From Saccharum officinarum (Eukaryota > Streptophyta > Magnoliopsida > Poales > Poaceae): a stretch of 64,000 nt of DNA. Position numbers and translations under genes: made by a program. Numbering within the stretch: position 1 is the first letter of the stretch; the number at the start of each line of letters is the position of its first letter. Positions 47,961 to 59,092 of the stretch are shown here, one piece after another. The DNA lies in NCBI GenBank assembly GCA_020631735.1, contig CM036158.1:84021914-84085913 (forward strand), read 5' to 3'. The notes below the pieces were generated by a model. The model had not been told where the DNA came from and ran no database searches. It saw nothing but the letters and a program-made list of their open reading frames with translations.

Positions 47961-49775
47961 TGAAAGCCCAAGTTTGGTTTTGGTAATTAATGACACCAAG
48001 TTGCTAATTCCATGTGTTAAGTGTTTTAAGTTAGGCATAAGCAACACATGTGATGAAGGTGTATGTGGCAAGGAGTGGTGGCCACAAGATCACATAGAGA
48101 TGGTGCATGGACATGTAATGTCGATCATGGTGGAGATGCATATAATGTGATGGACATGATGATCAAATGGAAGAGAAGGATCTAAGAGCGCAAGGCAAAG
48201 GTATAACCATAGGGTTTTCCTTTTGCCAGTCTAAGATGAGTAGAGAAGTGATTGACCGGGTTTAGGATACATAGCTGACTATTGAGAGGGGCAATCAGGG
48301 TTAACTCGGGAATCAAGTGCCACTAGATCAATATCTTGAGCATATGCATTAGGATCTAGTAGAGAGCTAACATAACACCTTGGAAAATGGTTGTGAAATG
48401 CTAACACACATGCACATGGTGGTGTACACTTGGTGGTGTTAGCACTTTTGCGAAGTCGGAGAAGAATCAGAGGCGAACGGAGGCCACTAGGGCGATCGGA
48501 CGCTGCACCGGACGCGGTCACGGTTTGACCGGACACGTCTGGTCAGTTCTTCGCAGCAGACAGGTGCACGGGTTTTAGGGTTTGCAACCGGCGTGTCCAG
48601 TCCCTTATGGAACCGGAGCATCCGGTTAGGCACCCAGAAGGGCAGAGCTGGACATAGAGCTGACCGGACGCGCGGCGCGTCCGGTCACGTGCGATCGGAC
48701 ATGTCCGGTCGCGGTGGGAGCTCTCTGGACTCCGATCGGATGCTGGGTGCAGCGTGTCCGGTCAAATGGTGAAGCGCGTCTGGTCACGGCAATGGCTCTC
48801 TCTAACGCGCGCTGTTACTGTTTGTCCTGTAGTGACCGGACGCGTTCGGTCAGTACGTTTTTCACTGCGTCGTCCGGTAACGGCTAGCTGCATACCCCTT
48901 CACTATAAATAGAAGTTGGCTGGGGTTTGAAGGGAACTCTTGCATATTTTGAGACCTAGAGACATCCTTTGAGCTAGAGAACAACCCCTCCACTTATCTC
49001 TTTGCTTGGTTACACATCTTAAGTGAGATTTAAGTGCATTGCTTGAGAGTTGCATTCTAGAGGCACTTGATCTTCGAGTTGCTGCGGATTTCTTGTTACT
49101 CTTCCGTGTTTCCCGACACGGTAGATGGCTTGGAGCAGCGGAGGTGATTGAGCTCGTAATTGGAGATTGTTGGAGCCCTCACCAAGTGTTGTAAGGGGTT
49201 CTTGATCCTTCCTCGCGGGAGTTCGCAAATTGGATACTCTAGTGGAGCTCGTGGCTTAGAGGATCCCCATCTTGTGTGCGGTTGTGCGGCGCCCGCTGAG
49301 GGCTCGACTCTTGATAATCGATTAGCTCGTGAACCGACAAGTGGGTGCATCGCCACAACGAGGAGTAGCTTGCCGAGAAGCAAGTGAACCTCGGTAAAAA
49401 TCTTGTGTCATCTCTTTGCCAAGGATTTCTCTTGTGGTTTCTCATTGTAATTGATTCTTCGAGTGCATTTCTTCTCTACATTGTTGGTATAAGAATCAAG
49501 TCACTTGCTCTTTACTTTCTTGTACTAGTCCTAGTGTAGTTTGCTTAGTGTAACTTTTATCACATAGGAGTAAGTAGCTTAGTGACTTAGTCTTATTGGT
49601 GTGTATTAGAGATCATAGCCTTGCTTCACTAGAATTATATAGGTGACTTGCATAGTATAGTTGAGCTAGTGCTAGAATTAGCTTAGCCATCTTTTATACT
49701 AACGTGGTTGTTTAGTGAAGCTTGTAGTTTTTTAAATAGGCTATTCACCCCCTCTCTAGCCATTTGGACCTTACA
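47961..49775 (+). mobile_element. Solo LTR D, related to the element C family
   Basis: TGAAAGCCCAAGTTTGG...GGACCTTACA, 1815 bp, aligned with the LTRs of C but more diverged. Flanked by GCGGA (47956-47960) and GTGGA (49776-49780), a target duplication with one mismatch. It holds a partly mutated array (about 48490-48870) and a TATA box, CTATAAATAG, near 48901-48910. It splits the Gypsy antisense ORF. Confidence 0.9.
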
Positions 49776-49860
49776 GTGGACCAACTCCTCTAGCTTTCTC
49801 TCTGTCTCTGAGGAACAAGCCCGCGCATCCGCAGGAAGGATCTGGCTCTTTCCCGCCATG
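49776..49860 (-). pseudogene. Gypsy antisense ORF, N-terminal fragment
   Basis: Minus-strand ATG at 49858-49860 opens MAGKSQILPADARACSSETE and runs up to the solo LTR D junction. Reading resumes at 47960 on the other side of D. The start is supported by the position and by uninterrupted frame to the LTR. Confidence 0.6.
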
Positions 49861-50976
49861 GTTGTAAAAAACGGTGTGCGACGGCGGCAGGGGAAGAGGT
49901 GATGGTGACGGTGAAGGATGGTTGAAGGGCGCACAAGGAGAAAGAGGGCAAAATGCAAATGGCCTAAGGGGGGCACACGAAACCCCGGACCTCGTACTTA
50001 TACCCCGATGGAAGACCAACAGATTCGGCGAAAAGATAGGAACAATTCCCGCATTCAATGTCCTTACCTAACCACTCCCTCAAAACCCACAGGTAAGGGC
50101 ACGTGTCCGCCGTTCACTCCGTAACCGTCGCACTACGCCGCCCACTACCGTGCTATTCTCGCTTCTCCTCCTAAAAAGACGTGCCCTAATGGGCCAGAAG
50201 GGGATCCGCGGATGAATATTTCCAGATGAATGGATAACGGGCTCTGAGCCCAATATAAACCTTGAGTGATTGAAAGCTGGCCCTCGACCAGGGTTCGATA
50301 GCTGCCCTTGAGTAACGGAGTCAGGGACAACTGAGGACATGCCCGTATAAAGCCAGGGCTTGAGCCACTCTCTCGAGGTCCCCTAGATGTATTCGAGGCT
50401 AGAAGAGTGGTCGACGGTGAAATCCCCTCGGAGGGAGGCATCGAGCCCTCGGATCCTATCGCATGGAACCGAGATCCGCACGACCACTCTTTGGCATTTT
50501 TGGAGGGCGCCTCCGTGGACGCTAGCTGACTCCTACCGAATGGAGCACGAGCTCCCACTCGAAATTCCCCGCTAACAGCTCACCGGAGATCGTCGGAACT
50601 CGCCCAACGAGGGTAGTACGACGTTCCCCACCCCTCCTCCTTTTCTAAGAAGGAGCGTGAGGGTCGTATGATAAAAGACGAACAAGACCATGATCGACCT
50701 CGTGCGCACGAGGCTCAAGGACTCGACCACAAAAGGCCAAACCTCAAATGAAAGAGGACCAAACACGCCACGATGGCTCGAACGTGGGAGCACTCCTCAG
50801 TATAACGCACTAAAGACCTCAGAGGAATCAAAACACTCCACCGAGGCCTCGGGGGCTACACCCGGCGGGTGCGCTCGCACGCACCCACCAGAAAGGCTAC
50901 AACGCTACGACTCTAGTTCATGACTCACTGAGCCTCTGCGAGAGTGACCACACTCACCCAAAGGCTTGGGGGCTAT
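49861..50976 (+). other. Gypsy 3' non-coding region and polypurine tract
   Basis: No supported gene in either strand. This part would hold the promoter of the antisense ORF. The tract AAAGGCTTGGGGGCTAT at 50960-50976 touches the 3' LTR and is the plus-strand primer site. Confidence 0.65.
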
Positions 50977-52033
50977 TGTCGGGTACCAAAACAAGGGGTA
51001 CCCATAATCAACGATTAAGAAAGACAAACCTCTAAGAAAACCATGCCAAAGGCTCCACCCACGAAGGCGCAACGAGCCAGAACAACGAGCGGAACGCCTC
51101 GACCACGTTCTGACTCGCACGAGACTCGTTCGACGGGACACCTCGACCATCGAGAAATCTCTGACTCGCACGACCCTAGGTCGAGCCAGTCGACCCGCCT
51201 CACTCACCAACTCTGAGACAAAAGTCAAGCATTTAATGCGACCGCCAACCACTTCCTACCCCCATGGCTACATCGATAACCGGCATGGAGGCAGTATCAG
51301 TGTCAAATCTCACTTTTTACTACCCATCCCGGGATGGGCGGTGAAAACCCATCACTGTACACGCCATGCCAAGCACTATTTCGTCACTGATCCCTCTCGA
51401 GGGAGAATACGACGAGTATCATACCCCGAAATTCCTAGGACTCGGCCTTATCCGATCCCCGTCGACCCACCTCGACCCGGCCTCAACCCGGCCTCGACCA
51501 ACCACCGGACAACAAGGAAGCAAGGCATGCATGCCACAGGATCCAGAGTCTTTTCATCGTCTCATCCTCTACGTCACCATGGTGTCCGAGGATGGTCAGC
51601 TATTCTCGGGGCACGTCGCTACAATGACCTCCACAGCGATCGACAAAATTTCACTTCCAAGGCATCCCCGGCGTCTCTGCCTCCTCTTGACCCTATAAAA
51701 GGGCAGGCAGGGACTCTACGAGGGGGAGGGAGGAGAAGCAAAAAACCAGTCACCATCCCACCGTAGAAGATCAACATCTCAAGCAATCTCCTTTGCACTC
51801 TCACTTTTTCTCTTCGAGACCTGGAATCGGCTCCCTCTCTCACAGCTTGTAACCCCTACACAAGTACTTAGGTGCAAGAAAATACAATACTTCCCCCCGC
51901 TGGACGTAGAGCCTTCTTGTGCCCGAACCAGGATAAACCCCCGTGTACTCTCCTTGCATCACCATCCAGATTAGGGACACGCAGCATTGATTCACTCGTT
52001 TGCTTATGACCCTCATGGGACCAGATGCCGACA
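50977..52033 (+). repeat. Gypsy 3' LTR
   Basis: TGTCGGGTACCAAAACAAGG...GATGCCGACA, 1057 bp, similar along its length to 9806-10853 with many point differences. TATAAAAG lies at 51694-51701. ATACC follows at 52034-52038, completing the target duplication. Confidence 0.93.
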
Positions 52034-52150
52034 ATACCTAAATACACTAACATATCACAGAAAAAGGATTTATGTTTTGAAACCGAGAGAGTAGAATATG
52101 AAGTAGTATTAGCATTTTTTTATCGATAGTATTAGCATTTCTAACGTGTA

Positions 52151-52409
52151 CTACTTCGTTACAAAAAAAAAAGAGTCACTGTAGGAGTCGTGCTAATCAA
52201 ACTTCTTCAACTTTAACTAGGTTTATAGAAAATACATGCAACATTTATATCTCCAAAAAAAGTATATTATGAAAATATATTCAATGATCTACCTAATGGT
52301 ACTAATTATATATCATAAATGTCAATATTTTGTTATATATATTTGATCAAAGTTAAAAATTATTGACTTTTTAAAAGTGAGAATGACTTTTTTTAAGGAC
52401 GGAGGGAAC
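52151..52409. mobile_element. Stowaway-like MITE, degenerate
   Basis: The left end 'ctacttcgttacaaaaaaaa' and right end 'ttaaggacggagggaac' resemble inverted Stowaway ends (CTCCCTCCGTTC). The interior is AT-rich with 'tatatatttgatcaaagtt' text common in these MITEs. Ends are degenerate. Confidence 0.55.
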
Positions 52410-52609
52410 AAAGAGCAAACAGATAACAACACGAGGGCCAAAGAGCAAATGAGCGATAACTTCCCCCCCGGCTATAGTAAACCACGCGCGAAACTGGGAA
52501 GCCCAACTCCCCAAATCATTTTCCACGACACCTCTTACATCGCCTCTCCGCTCCTTCGCCTACAAGCCAGTCAGCCTCCATTCGCGTGGCCGCCAACCGC
52601 CGGCGAGCC

Positions 52610-52955
52610 ATGACACCGTCGATCGCTTGCCCGGTCAAGTGCTGCCCCACCCCCGCCTTGCCCCGCAGCCACCCGCGCTGTCGCTGGAGCTTCTGGCCGC
52701 TCGCGGCGCCCCGGTCGTCGGCGAGCTACGGGCGTGCCGGAGTTCGCCGTACTTGTCTATCTCACGCTCGGTCGACTCCTTCGAACCCCTGGCTCCGTGC
52801 CGAGGCTCCGCGTCTGCCAGGAGGGCCCGCGCCGCCGTGGCGTTGGCCAGAGACGGCGGCAGCGTTGATAGCCAGCGCACAGTCGCGGCACGCCATCTTC
52901 CGCGACAAGCTCGTGTGGAGGGCCTTCGCCGCCGCCGAGGCGGCTCACCGTGGCC
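52610..52955 (+). pseudogene. RSH: RSH exon 1
   Basis: ATG 52610 opens a Pro/Arg/Ser-rich, probable transit-peptide-like N-terminus and ends FRDKLVWRAFAAAEAAHRG. The last codon (C plus AG at 56363-56364) is separated by the hAT insertion, and the donor GTGACC follows at 56365. Another frame over 52627-52860 (SLELLAARGAP, SSPYLSISRSVDSFEPLAP) looks as protein-like, so a frameshift in the first half is possible. Confidence 0.65.
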
Positions 52956-53339
52956 CAGGGGCGAAGCTAGAGCAAAATGACGGGGGTGCCTCACTTAATT
53001 TATAACTACACTAACCGATATGATGTATCGATGTTCCATCAAAAATAGCATAACTAATGTGCAACTACCATATTTTAATATCAAATTCGACTTCTAGCAA
53101 TAAATATGAGATTTTGGTCGAAACATAGCACTCACCATTTAACAAAAAAGAAGTGTATTCATTGATAGAATCCCAAAATCATCAAGAAAACATGCCCATA
53201 TAGCAAAATATTTGATCTAGGAGACCACGATGATTGATGAAGATCCCACTAGCCTAAAAGGAAAGAGAACAAATATGTCAATTATTTATCAAATAAATTG
53301 TAGAATTATCGATTAAAAGTAGATACATTGCATTACCTA

Positions 53340-55683
53340 TCAGAGATCATATTTACGTCCTTTTCCTTCCATGGTCATGAAACGACAAACCACAACCTTG
53401 TTGCTAACTTTCTTCATTTCTTCTTTCTCTAGATAGCAAATAAGTCTATGACTCAAGTGTTGATCACCCATGCAATTAGACAAACTTATTTTGACAATCT
53501 TCATTCCAGAAAAGCATCTCTCAACTGTTGTAGTAGCAACAGGCAGTACTAGTACAAGCTTCAAAAGTCGATAGACCAATGGATAACGACGATGTTTCCC
53601 TGTCTCAACTATTTTTTGAGAGAGCTCACCGATAGTGTTGATGTTAGAGAATCTATCATCTTCTCGCACATCGGCAATGTAAATGCAAAGATCATGGCTA
53701 AGCTCTCTCAACTCATCAGAACTAAAATCATCAGGATATAGTTTTGCTAAGCTCATCAAAGTCTCCACATCAAAAGCATGAAATTGATCCCTTGGGTCGA
53801 AAGCAACCGAGCAAACAAGCAATTGAGAGCTTGTCTCACTAAAGCGGCTATCAAGCTCTTGAACTAGCCAATCAATAACATCATTAAAGCAATCCACTTC
53901 ATAGTGATGCTTGTATGTAATTCCTATTTTTTTTCTAGGTTGTCGGGGATCAATATATGCATCTTCCATTTCCACTTGGTCAATTTCATGCTTGTCGCAA
54001 AACTCATTCACTTCATCTAATAATTTGTCCCACCCATCTTTTCTAAGATTATTCAAATGGAGTCTAGTTGATTTCACACATCCAATGACATTAACAATGT
54101 CTTGATCCTTGCGTTGCAATGCTAATGACAAGGCATTTGTGGCAGTTAATGTAGTCAACATGAGATGCAAATAAAAGGCAAAGTCAAATGATTTGAAGTA
54201 TACTAGAAGATTTGATGCTTGATCTCTATTTTTCCAATCTCTGTCATCCTTTTCAACAACTTTTAGCAGTTCAACTATTGTAGGAAACATGTTGACTAAA
54301 CTTTTGAAAGTTTTGTAATGAGAACTCCAACGAGTATCCCCAGGTCTTTGAAGGCATTGCTCTTGATTTAACCCTGTCCCGGTCTCAAGTTGCCCACAAC
54401 CTAATGTCTTTGTCACTTGTTCATGATTAATATCTCTAATCATATTCCGTCTCTTAGCTGATCCACCCACCACATTTAATAAGATAGAAATCATGCTTAA
54501 GAAATTGCTTATGCCCTTATGTTTTCTCACAACAGCCACAATGACTAATTGAAGTTGGTGAGCAAAGCAATGCACATAATAAGTTGTCCTACTTTCTCTC
54601 ATGATTAATGATTGCAAGCCATTGAACTCACCTCGCATATTGCTAGCACCATCATATCCTTGTCCTCGGCATTGCTTTAAGCTTAGTTTAAACTTTGCAA
54701 GTAGAGAATCAATAGATGACTTCAGGTGAGAAGAAGTTGTTTCAGACACGTGCACAACACCAACAAACCTCTCTTTCACGATCCCACATTTGTCAACATA
54801 CCTCAAGACCACAGCCATCTGTTCTTTGCAAGAAACATCTCTTGACTCATCAACTAGCAAGCAAAACACATCATTGCCAAGTTCTTCAAGGATAGAGTAA
54901 ACAATCTCATTTGCAAAACATTCAACAATGTCCCTTTGAATTTCAGGAGCTAGCAAACAACTATTAGCTGCAGCATTTGTACTCACCGCTTTGCGTAACT
55001 CTGGATCATGTTGGGCTAAGCAGTCATAAAACTCCTTGAAGTTCCCTCTGTTGTTGGATTCTAGTGACTCATCATGGCCACGAAAAGGCAATCCTTGCTT
55101 CAACAATACCCTAGCAGTATCAATGGATCCATTCAACCGAGTAAAATAAGCCTTCTTAGTTGTCTCACTTATCTTATTGTAAGTAACATCTATGTGTTGC
55201 TTTCTTTGTAACAAATCATCGCACTTCTTCATTGCATTATAGTGTAAGCCACCAACATCACCAACATGTGACTTTAACCTTCCTTTCCTATGATAACCAT
55301 TCCAACTATTAACTACAAATGATTCATATCCTGCATCCTTCTTTTCTTTGAATAAGAAACAACAAAAACAATATGCTCTGTCCTTTGACTCACTGTATTC
55401 AAGCCAACTTCTAAACTCATCAAACCATTCCGGGATAAATCTTCTCGGCTTGTCTCCAATATCTGACATAGAAAAATTACATGTGCGAGGTTGACGAGGT
55501 TCATTTTCCAAATATTTTCTTCTAACCTTTTTCTCTATGGTTAGGAAGGTAAGCATCAATTTGTTTTCTCAAGCCTAGATCGTATTTAATCTCCTCTTCC
55601 CAATTGAGATCATCTATACATGAATTTCAGTTATTATTGGCGGTGTCAGTGTCTGGAGCTTTCCGTTTAAAAAACCTCTCCAT
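53340..55683 (-). pseudogene. hAT transposase, TTF-type zinc finger / DUF4371 family
   Basis: The family-type start (MERFFKRKAPDT) is at 55683, but TGA at 55627-55629 and a frameshift near 55525 break the N-terminus. From ATG 55556 an open frame of 738 residues remains. TTF-type zinc finger region: PRTCNFSMSD..., WFDEFRSWLEYSESKDRAYC, CFCC. DUF4371: GLPFRGHDESLESNNRGNFK. Catalytic-fold landmarks: CLLVDESRDVSCKEQMAVVL and CRGQGYDGASNMRGEFNGL; hAT dimerisation end: VLVLPVATTTVERCFSGMKI. Encodes the element's own transposase. The catalytic part looks complete; only the N-terminus is damaged. Confidence 0.9.
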
Positions 55684-55699
55684 GGTTACCTATCATTTG

Positions 55700-56354
55700 G
55701 AAGCATAATCAAATTTCACATCCATACTATCATAAATGTATATGCATATACTAAAAAGAGAAAACCCCAATTAATCACTAACCCTAAACTGTAACCTACT
55801 CAATTTCAACATAAAATCAGGAAGAATCGAAATCGGATGTGAGACTTAACTTGATTGAAATACAAGATAAATAAATTGAGGGTTTGATTCCTTACCTTTT
55901 CTTTTGGACCAGAAGTCCAGAACAGAGAGGGCGCCCTCATGTCAGGCTGTTGACACGGCCATCGGGCGCTCGGCTCGGCTTGACGAGATGACAAGGGAAG
56001 GGGCGCCGGCCTCAGCGACCACGACCAGCAGAGATCATCGCCGGCGTGGTGGTGTCATTGTCTTGCTGTCCCGCCCTTGCATAGTTGCGTCGCTCGCTCG
56101 CTGCGTCAGGCGAAACGCCCAGGAAACGCCGCGGCCTCCTCGGCTCCTCGCCCCTCGTGGACTCACACGCGGCCACGGCAAAAATTCCTGTGTCGATTGG
56201 CATCCTTCTCCTGGAAGCAATCTGCGACGTGCGACGTGGGCTAGCTTGGGCCGGTGGGGGTGCACCAACGGTGAAAATTTGCTCGTCATAAAGTAGTATC
56301 GATTTTGGCCTCGGTGCCTGGGCATCCGGTGCTCAAAACGTAGCTTCGCCCGTG
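55700..56354 (-). other. hAT 5' region, no gene seen
   Basis: The leader side of the hAT transposase, including a GC-rich stretch 55910-56260 that could hold its promoter. The GC-rich composition produces overlapping ORFs in both strands, none with a recognisable domain. Confidence 0.5.
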
Positions 56355-56482
56355 CCGCGGCCAGGTGACCGATCGTGTCCCGGTTGCTCGCATTTGCATT
56401 TTTTCGATCATGTCCTGCACTCCAAGCTGCTGAAGTGACGGAACTGCGTTTGCTTGAATGCGCGATTGGTTGGTTGCCCAAG

Positions 56483-56668
56483 GTGCGCGCGAGCGGCGAC
56501 CCGTACCTACAGCACTGCATGGAGACGGCGGCGTTGCTCGCGGAGTTGGGCGCCGGCCCTGCCGTCGTCGCTGCCGGCCTGCTGCACGACACGGTCGACG
56601 ACGCGGGCCTGGGCTACGGTTTCATCTCCGAGCATTTCGGTGCCGGTGTAGCCGACCTTGTCAAAGGG
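56483..56668 (+). pseudogene. RSH: RSH exon 2 (HD domain)
   Basis: Follows acceptor cccaAG (56481-56482) and ends ...AGVADLVKG before GTAATT (56669). Contains [12 protein letters not shown] and LLHDTVDD, the metal-binding HD residues of (p)ppGpp hydrolase. Phase 0 at both ends. Confidence 0.88.
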
Positions 56669-57785
56669 GTAATTACTTTGATCCCTTTCGATATGATTGG
56701 CTGAGCACAGGCGATAGTGATTTCTTGGTTTAGATAATATAATTTAACTATATCCTACAGTAACCTTGTTGAAGCATTGCTGGTAAAGCCCCCTTATTGC
56801 AGGTAGCACTACTATTCCACATTTAGAGTTCTAGACCATATCAGCACGTAACAAAAGCAGAGTATGTCATGGATGCCCTGCACTTCAGCATAACATAAGC
56901 AGAGCAGGAGTGCAAGATCAGATCAGAAACGACTGCAGTTCTACAAAGAAGCCTTCTCATTGACCCCCTCTAGTTTTATTCTGGTATTTCTTGGCTTTGC
57001 CATTTTCGTGATTAGGGATTGCGTGCTGCCAGATCTCTGATTTGTGACTGACAGAATTTATTGATCGTTACTTTGTTCATGCCTTCATGGAGCTTCTAGA
57101 AAGGATTATTGCCGTGTCTATCCGAGTTAGGTATCACGTTACCATCACCTCTATATTATTATAGGAATGACTTATCTTTCAGTAATGTAAAATCAGTCCC
57201 TGGCGGGTTAGCAGCTCCAATCAGCATTGTGCTGTATGGTGTTTTGTTTATTTTCCATTCTTTCCCTTTCGTTTTCTTTGTTGATAGAATGATTTGTTTA
57301 TGGTGTTACACCAATTTATTTGGGACATTGAAGTTTTTTCTGTTTGTTTGTTACGTATTATTGGTTGTCTAAAGTCAACATTTACGCCTAATATATTTTG
57401 AGGAAACTTCAGTTGCTTGTGACATCTTGGTTTATTCTTTTGGAGACGATGAGGATATTGGCCATGTTTAGTTTCCAAAGCTTGCCACCAAATTCTACTA
57501 TGCAAAAAGAAGATTCCCATCATATCAAAATGTCGGCACATGCATGAAGTACTAAATGCAGATGAAACCAAAAACTAATTGCACAGTTTTGTTGTACTTT
57601 GCGAGACGAACGTTTTGAGTCTAATTAGTCAATGTTTAGACAATTTTTACCAAATAGAAACGAAATGCTATAGTATGCTACAGTGTCAAAATGCCAACTT
57701 TGGATGTCCAAAGTTGGGCATCTAAACAAGGCCATTGTCTCATTTGACTATGTCCTAAACAATAGTTTTGTTGCCTTCTTTTTAG
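56669..57785 (+). other. RSH intron 2, carrying a MITE
   Basis: About 1.1 kb, GTAATT...TTTTTAG, AT-rich and non-coding. It holds a Tourist-like MITE at 57460-57733. Confidence 0.75.
57460..57733. mobile_element. Tourist-like MITE in RSH intron 2
   Basis: Ends GGCCATGTTTAG and CTAAACAAGGCC (11 of 12 paired), with ATT on both sides (57457-57459 and 57734-57736). Same core text as the MITE at 6945-7187. Confidence 0.85.
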
Positions 57786-58492
57786 GTTTCAAACCTTAGG
57801 GTGTGTTTAGATGGTGGTAAAGTGTCTGTAAAGTTCCTGTAGCACTTTTCGTTGTTATTTGGTAAAATTTATCCAATCATGGACTAACTAGGCTCAAAAG
57901 ATTCGTCTCGACATTTACAGACAAACTGTGCAATTAGTTATTTTTTTACCTATATTTAATGCTCCATGCATGCGTCCAAAGATTTGATGTGACGGGGAAT
58001 CTTGTAAAATTTTTGGAATTTTGAAGAAACTAAACACTGCCTTAGTCATCTGAGCAAACTGGCTCGTAGAAACGATACAGCCAGTAGAATTGATGAAGCT
58101 GACAGATTACGTATAGTCTTCCTTGCAATGGAAGATGCAAGAGCTGTGCTCATTAAACTTGCTGACAGGCTGCACAACATGAGGACTCTGGATTCTTTGC
58201 CCAAGACGAAACAGCAGAGCTTTGCAAAGGAAACACCGGAGATATTTGCTCCCTTGGCAAATCAGTTGGGCATCTTGAATTGGAAGGAACAGCTTGAAAA
58301 TCTGTGCTTCAAGTATCTTTACCCAGATAAATTTGATGAACTGTCAACAAACCTTATCGAGTTCTACAACAGAGATATGATTGCAGCTGCAACGAGGCGA
58401 CTTGAGCAAGCCCTTCAGGTGAGAGGACTATCCTATTATGCCATATATGGGAGACACAAGAGCATGTACAGCATCTACAGCAAGATGGCAAG
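57786..58492 (+). pseudogene. RSH: RSH exon 3, interrupted by a MITE
   Basis: The acceptor TTTTTAG is at 57779-57785. Exon text runs GTTTCAAACCTTA, is cut at 57798, and continues at 58045 with CATCTGAGC in frame. It encodes [51 protein letters not shown] and [14 protein letters not shown]. The donor AG/GTAATA is at 58492/58493. Confidence 0.88.
57799..58041. mobile_element. Tourist-like MITE inside RSH exon 3
   Basis: Ends GGGTGTGTTTAG and CTAAACACTGCC are inverted repeats (9 of 12), flanked by TTA (57796-57798 and 58042-58044). The core is the reverse orientation of the MITE at 57460. It is inserted 13 bases after the splice acceptor. Confidence 0.88.
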
Positions 58493-58689
58493 GTAATACG
58501 GAGTACTGTGCTCTTTACCACTAGAATGAACAAAAAAAAAATCTATTGTTACGTGCTCAACAAACTAGAATGAACAAGATGGCAAGATTAGCATGAATTT
58601 TTTCTCCCTTGTAAGGGAGAACAATCTGATGAAGATGAGAGCCTGAAATATATCATTGAATGTGCTAATGTGATTCCACTTCATTTTAG

Positions 58690-58848
58690 GAAGAAGCTGG
58701 CCATGGATGAAATTTATGATATACATGGGGTGCGTGTTATTCTTGAGAACAAGGCTGATTGTTTTGCCACGTTAGAGATTATCCATCACCTATGGCCTAG
58801 AATTCCTGGCAAGTTCAAATATTATATCAACAGCCCCAAACCCAACAG
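58690..58848 (+). pseudogene. RSH: RSH exon 4 (synthetase domain)
   Basis: Acceptor ATTTTAG ends at 58689, donor AACAG/GTACTA at 58849. Encodes KKLAMDEIYDIHGVRVILEN and LWPRIPGKFKYYINSPKPN. The intron before it (58493-58689) has no features. Confidence 0.87.
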
Positions 58849-58876
58849 GTACTACTTTGTAAATTCATGCTAATTA

Positions 58877-59042
58877 TTCCCTCCATTCTAAATTATAGTT
58901 TACTTTGGCTTGTCCTAATTCAAACTTCTCTAACTCAAACCAAGTTTATAGAAAAATGCATCAGCATTATAACATCAAATTTGTTTAATTAGGAAAATAG
59001 GACAAAGCCAAAGTAAACTATAATTTAGAACGGATGGAGTAA
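58877..59042. mobile_element. Stowaway MITE in RSH intron 4
   Basis: TTCCCTCCATTCTAAATTA... and ...TTTAGAACGGATGGAGTAA are inverted ends, flanked by TA (58875-58876 and 59043-59044), the Stowaway/Mariner target. 166 bp, non-coding. Confidence 0.9.
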
Positions 59043-59092
59043 TATGCAATAATGTAAGCCGCAATGCTTAAAGAATGTTTGCTAATTTATAG

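Larger units (their letters stand above)
9806..52033 (+). mobile_element. Ty3/gypsy (Tat-type) LTR retrotransposon, host of nested insertions
   Basis: Two similar LTRs (9806-10853 and 50977-52033) enclose gag, protease, RT, RNase H, a second RNase H and integrase in Ty3/gypsy order. A perfect 5-bp duplication ATACC flanks the whole (9801-9805 and 52034-52038). The second RNase H between RT-RNase H and integrase, and the antisense frame downstream of pol, are marks of the plant Tat/Retand lineage. Four later events (elements A, B, C and solo LTR D) lie inside it. Numerous stops and frameshifts, plus a deletion in gag, make this copy defective. Confidence 0.95.
52956..56354 (-). mobile_element. 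hAT DNA transposon inserted at RSH exon 1/intron 1
   Basis: The left end CAGGGGCGAAGCTA and the right end TAGCTTCGCCCGTG are inverted repeats (13 of 14). Flanking 8-mers CCGTGGCC (52948-52955) and CCGCGGCC (56355-56362) agree in 7 of 8, and an 8-bp duplication defines hAT. It carries a large DUF4371-type transposase gene (minus strand) and a GC-rich leader (about 55900-56300). The insertion lies two bases before the exon 1 splice donor. Confidence 0.92.

Noticed and set aside
55904..56592. Open frames over the hAT leader and RSH intron 1
   Set aside because: They cross the hAT end, the target duplication and an exon border, so they cannot be one gene.
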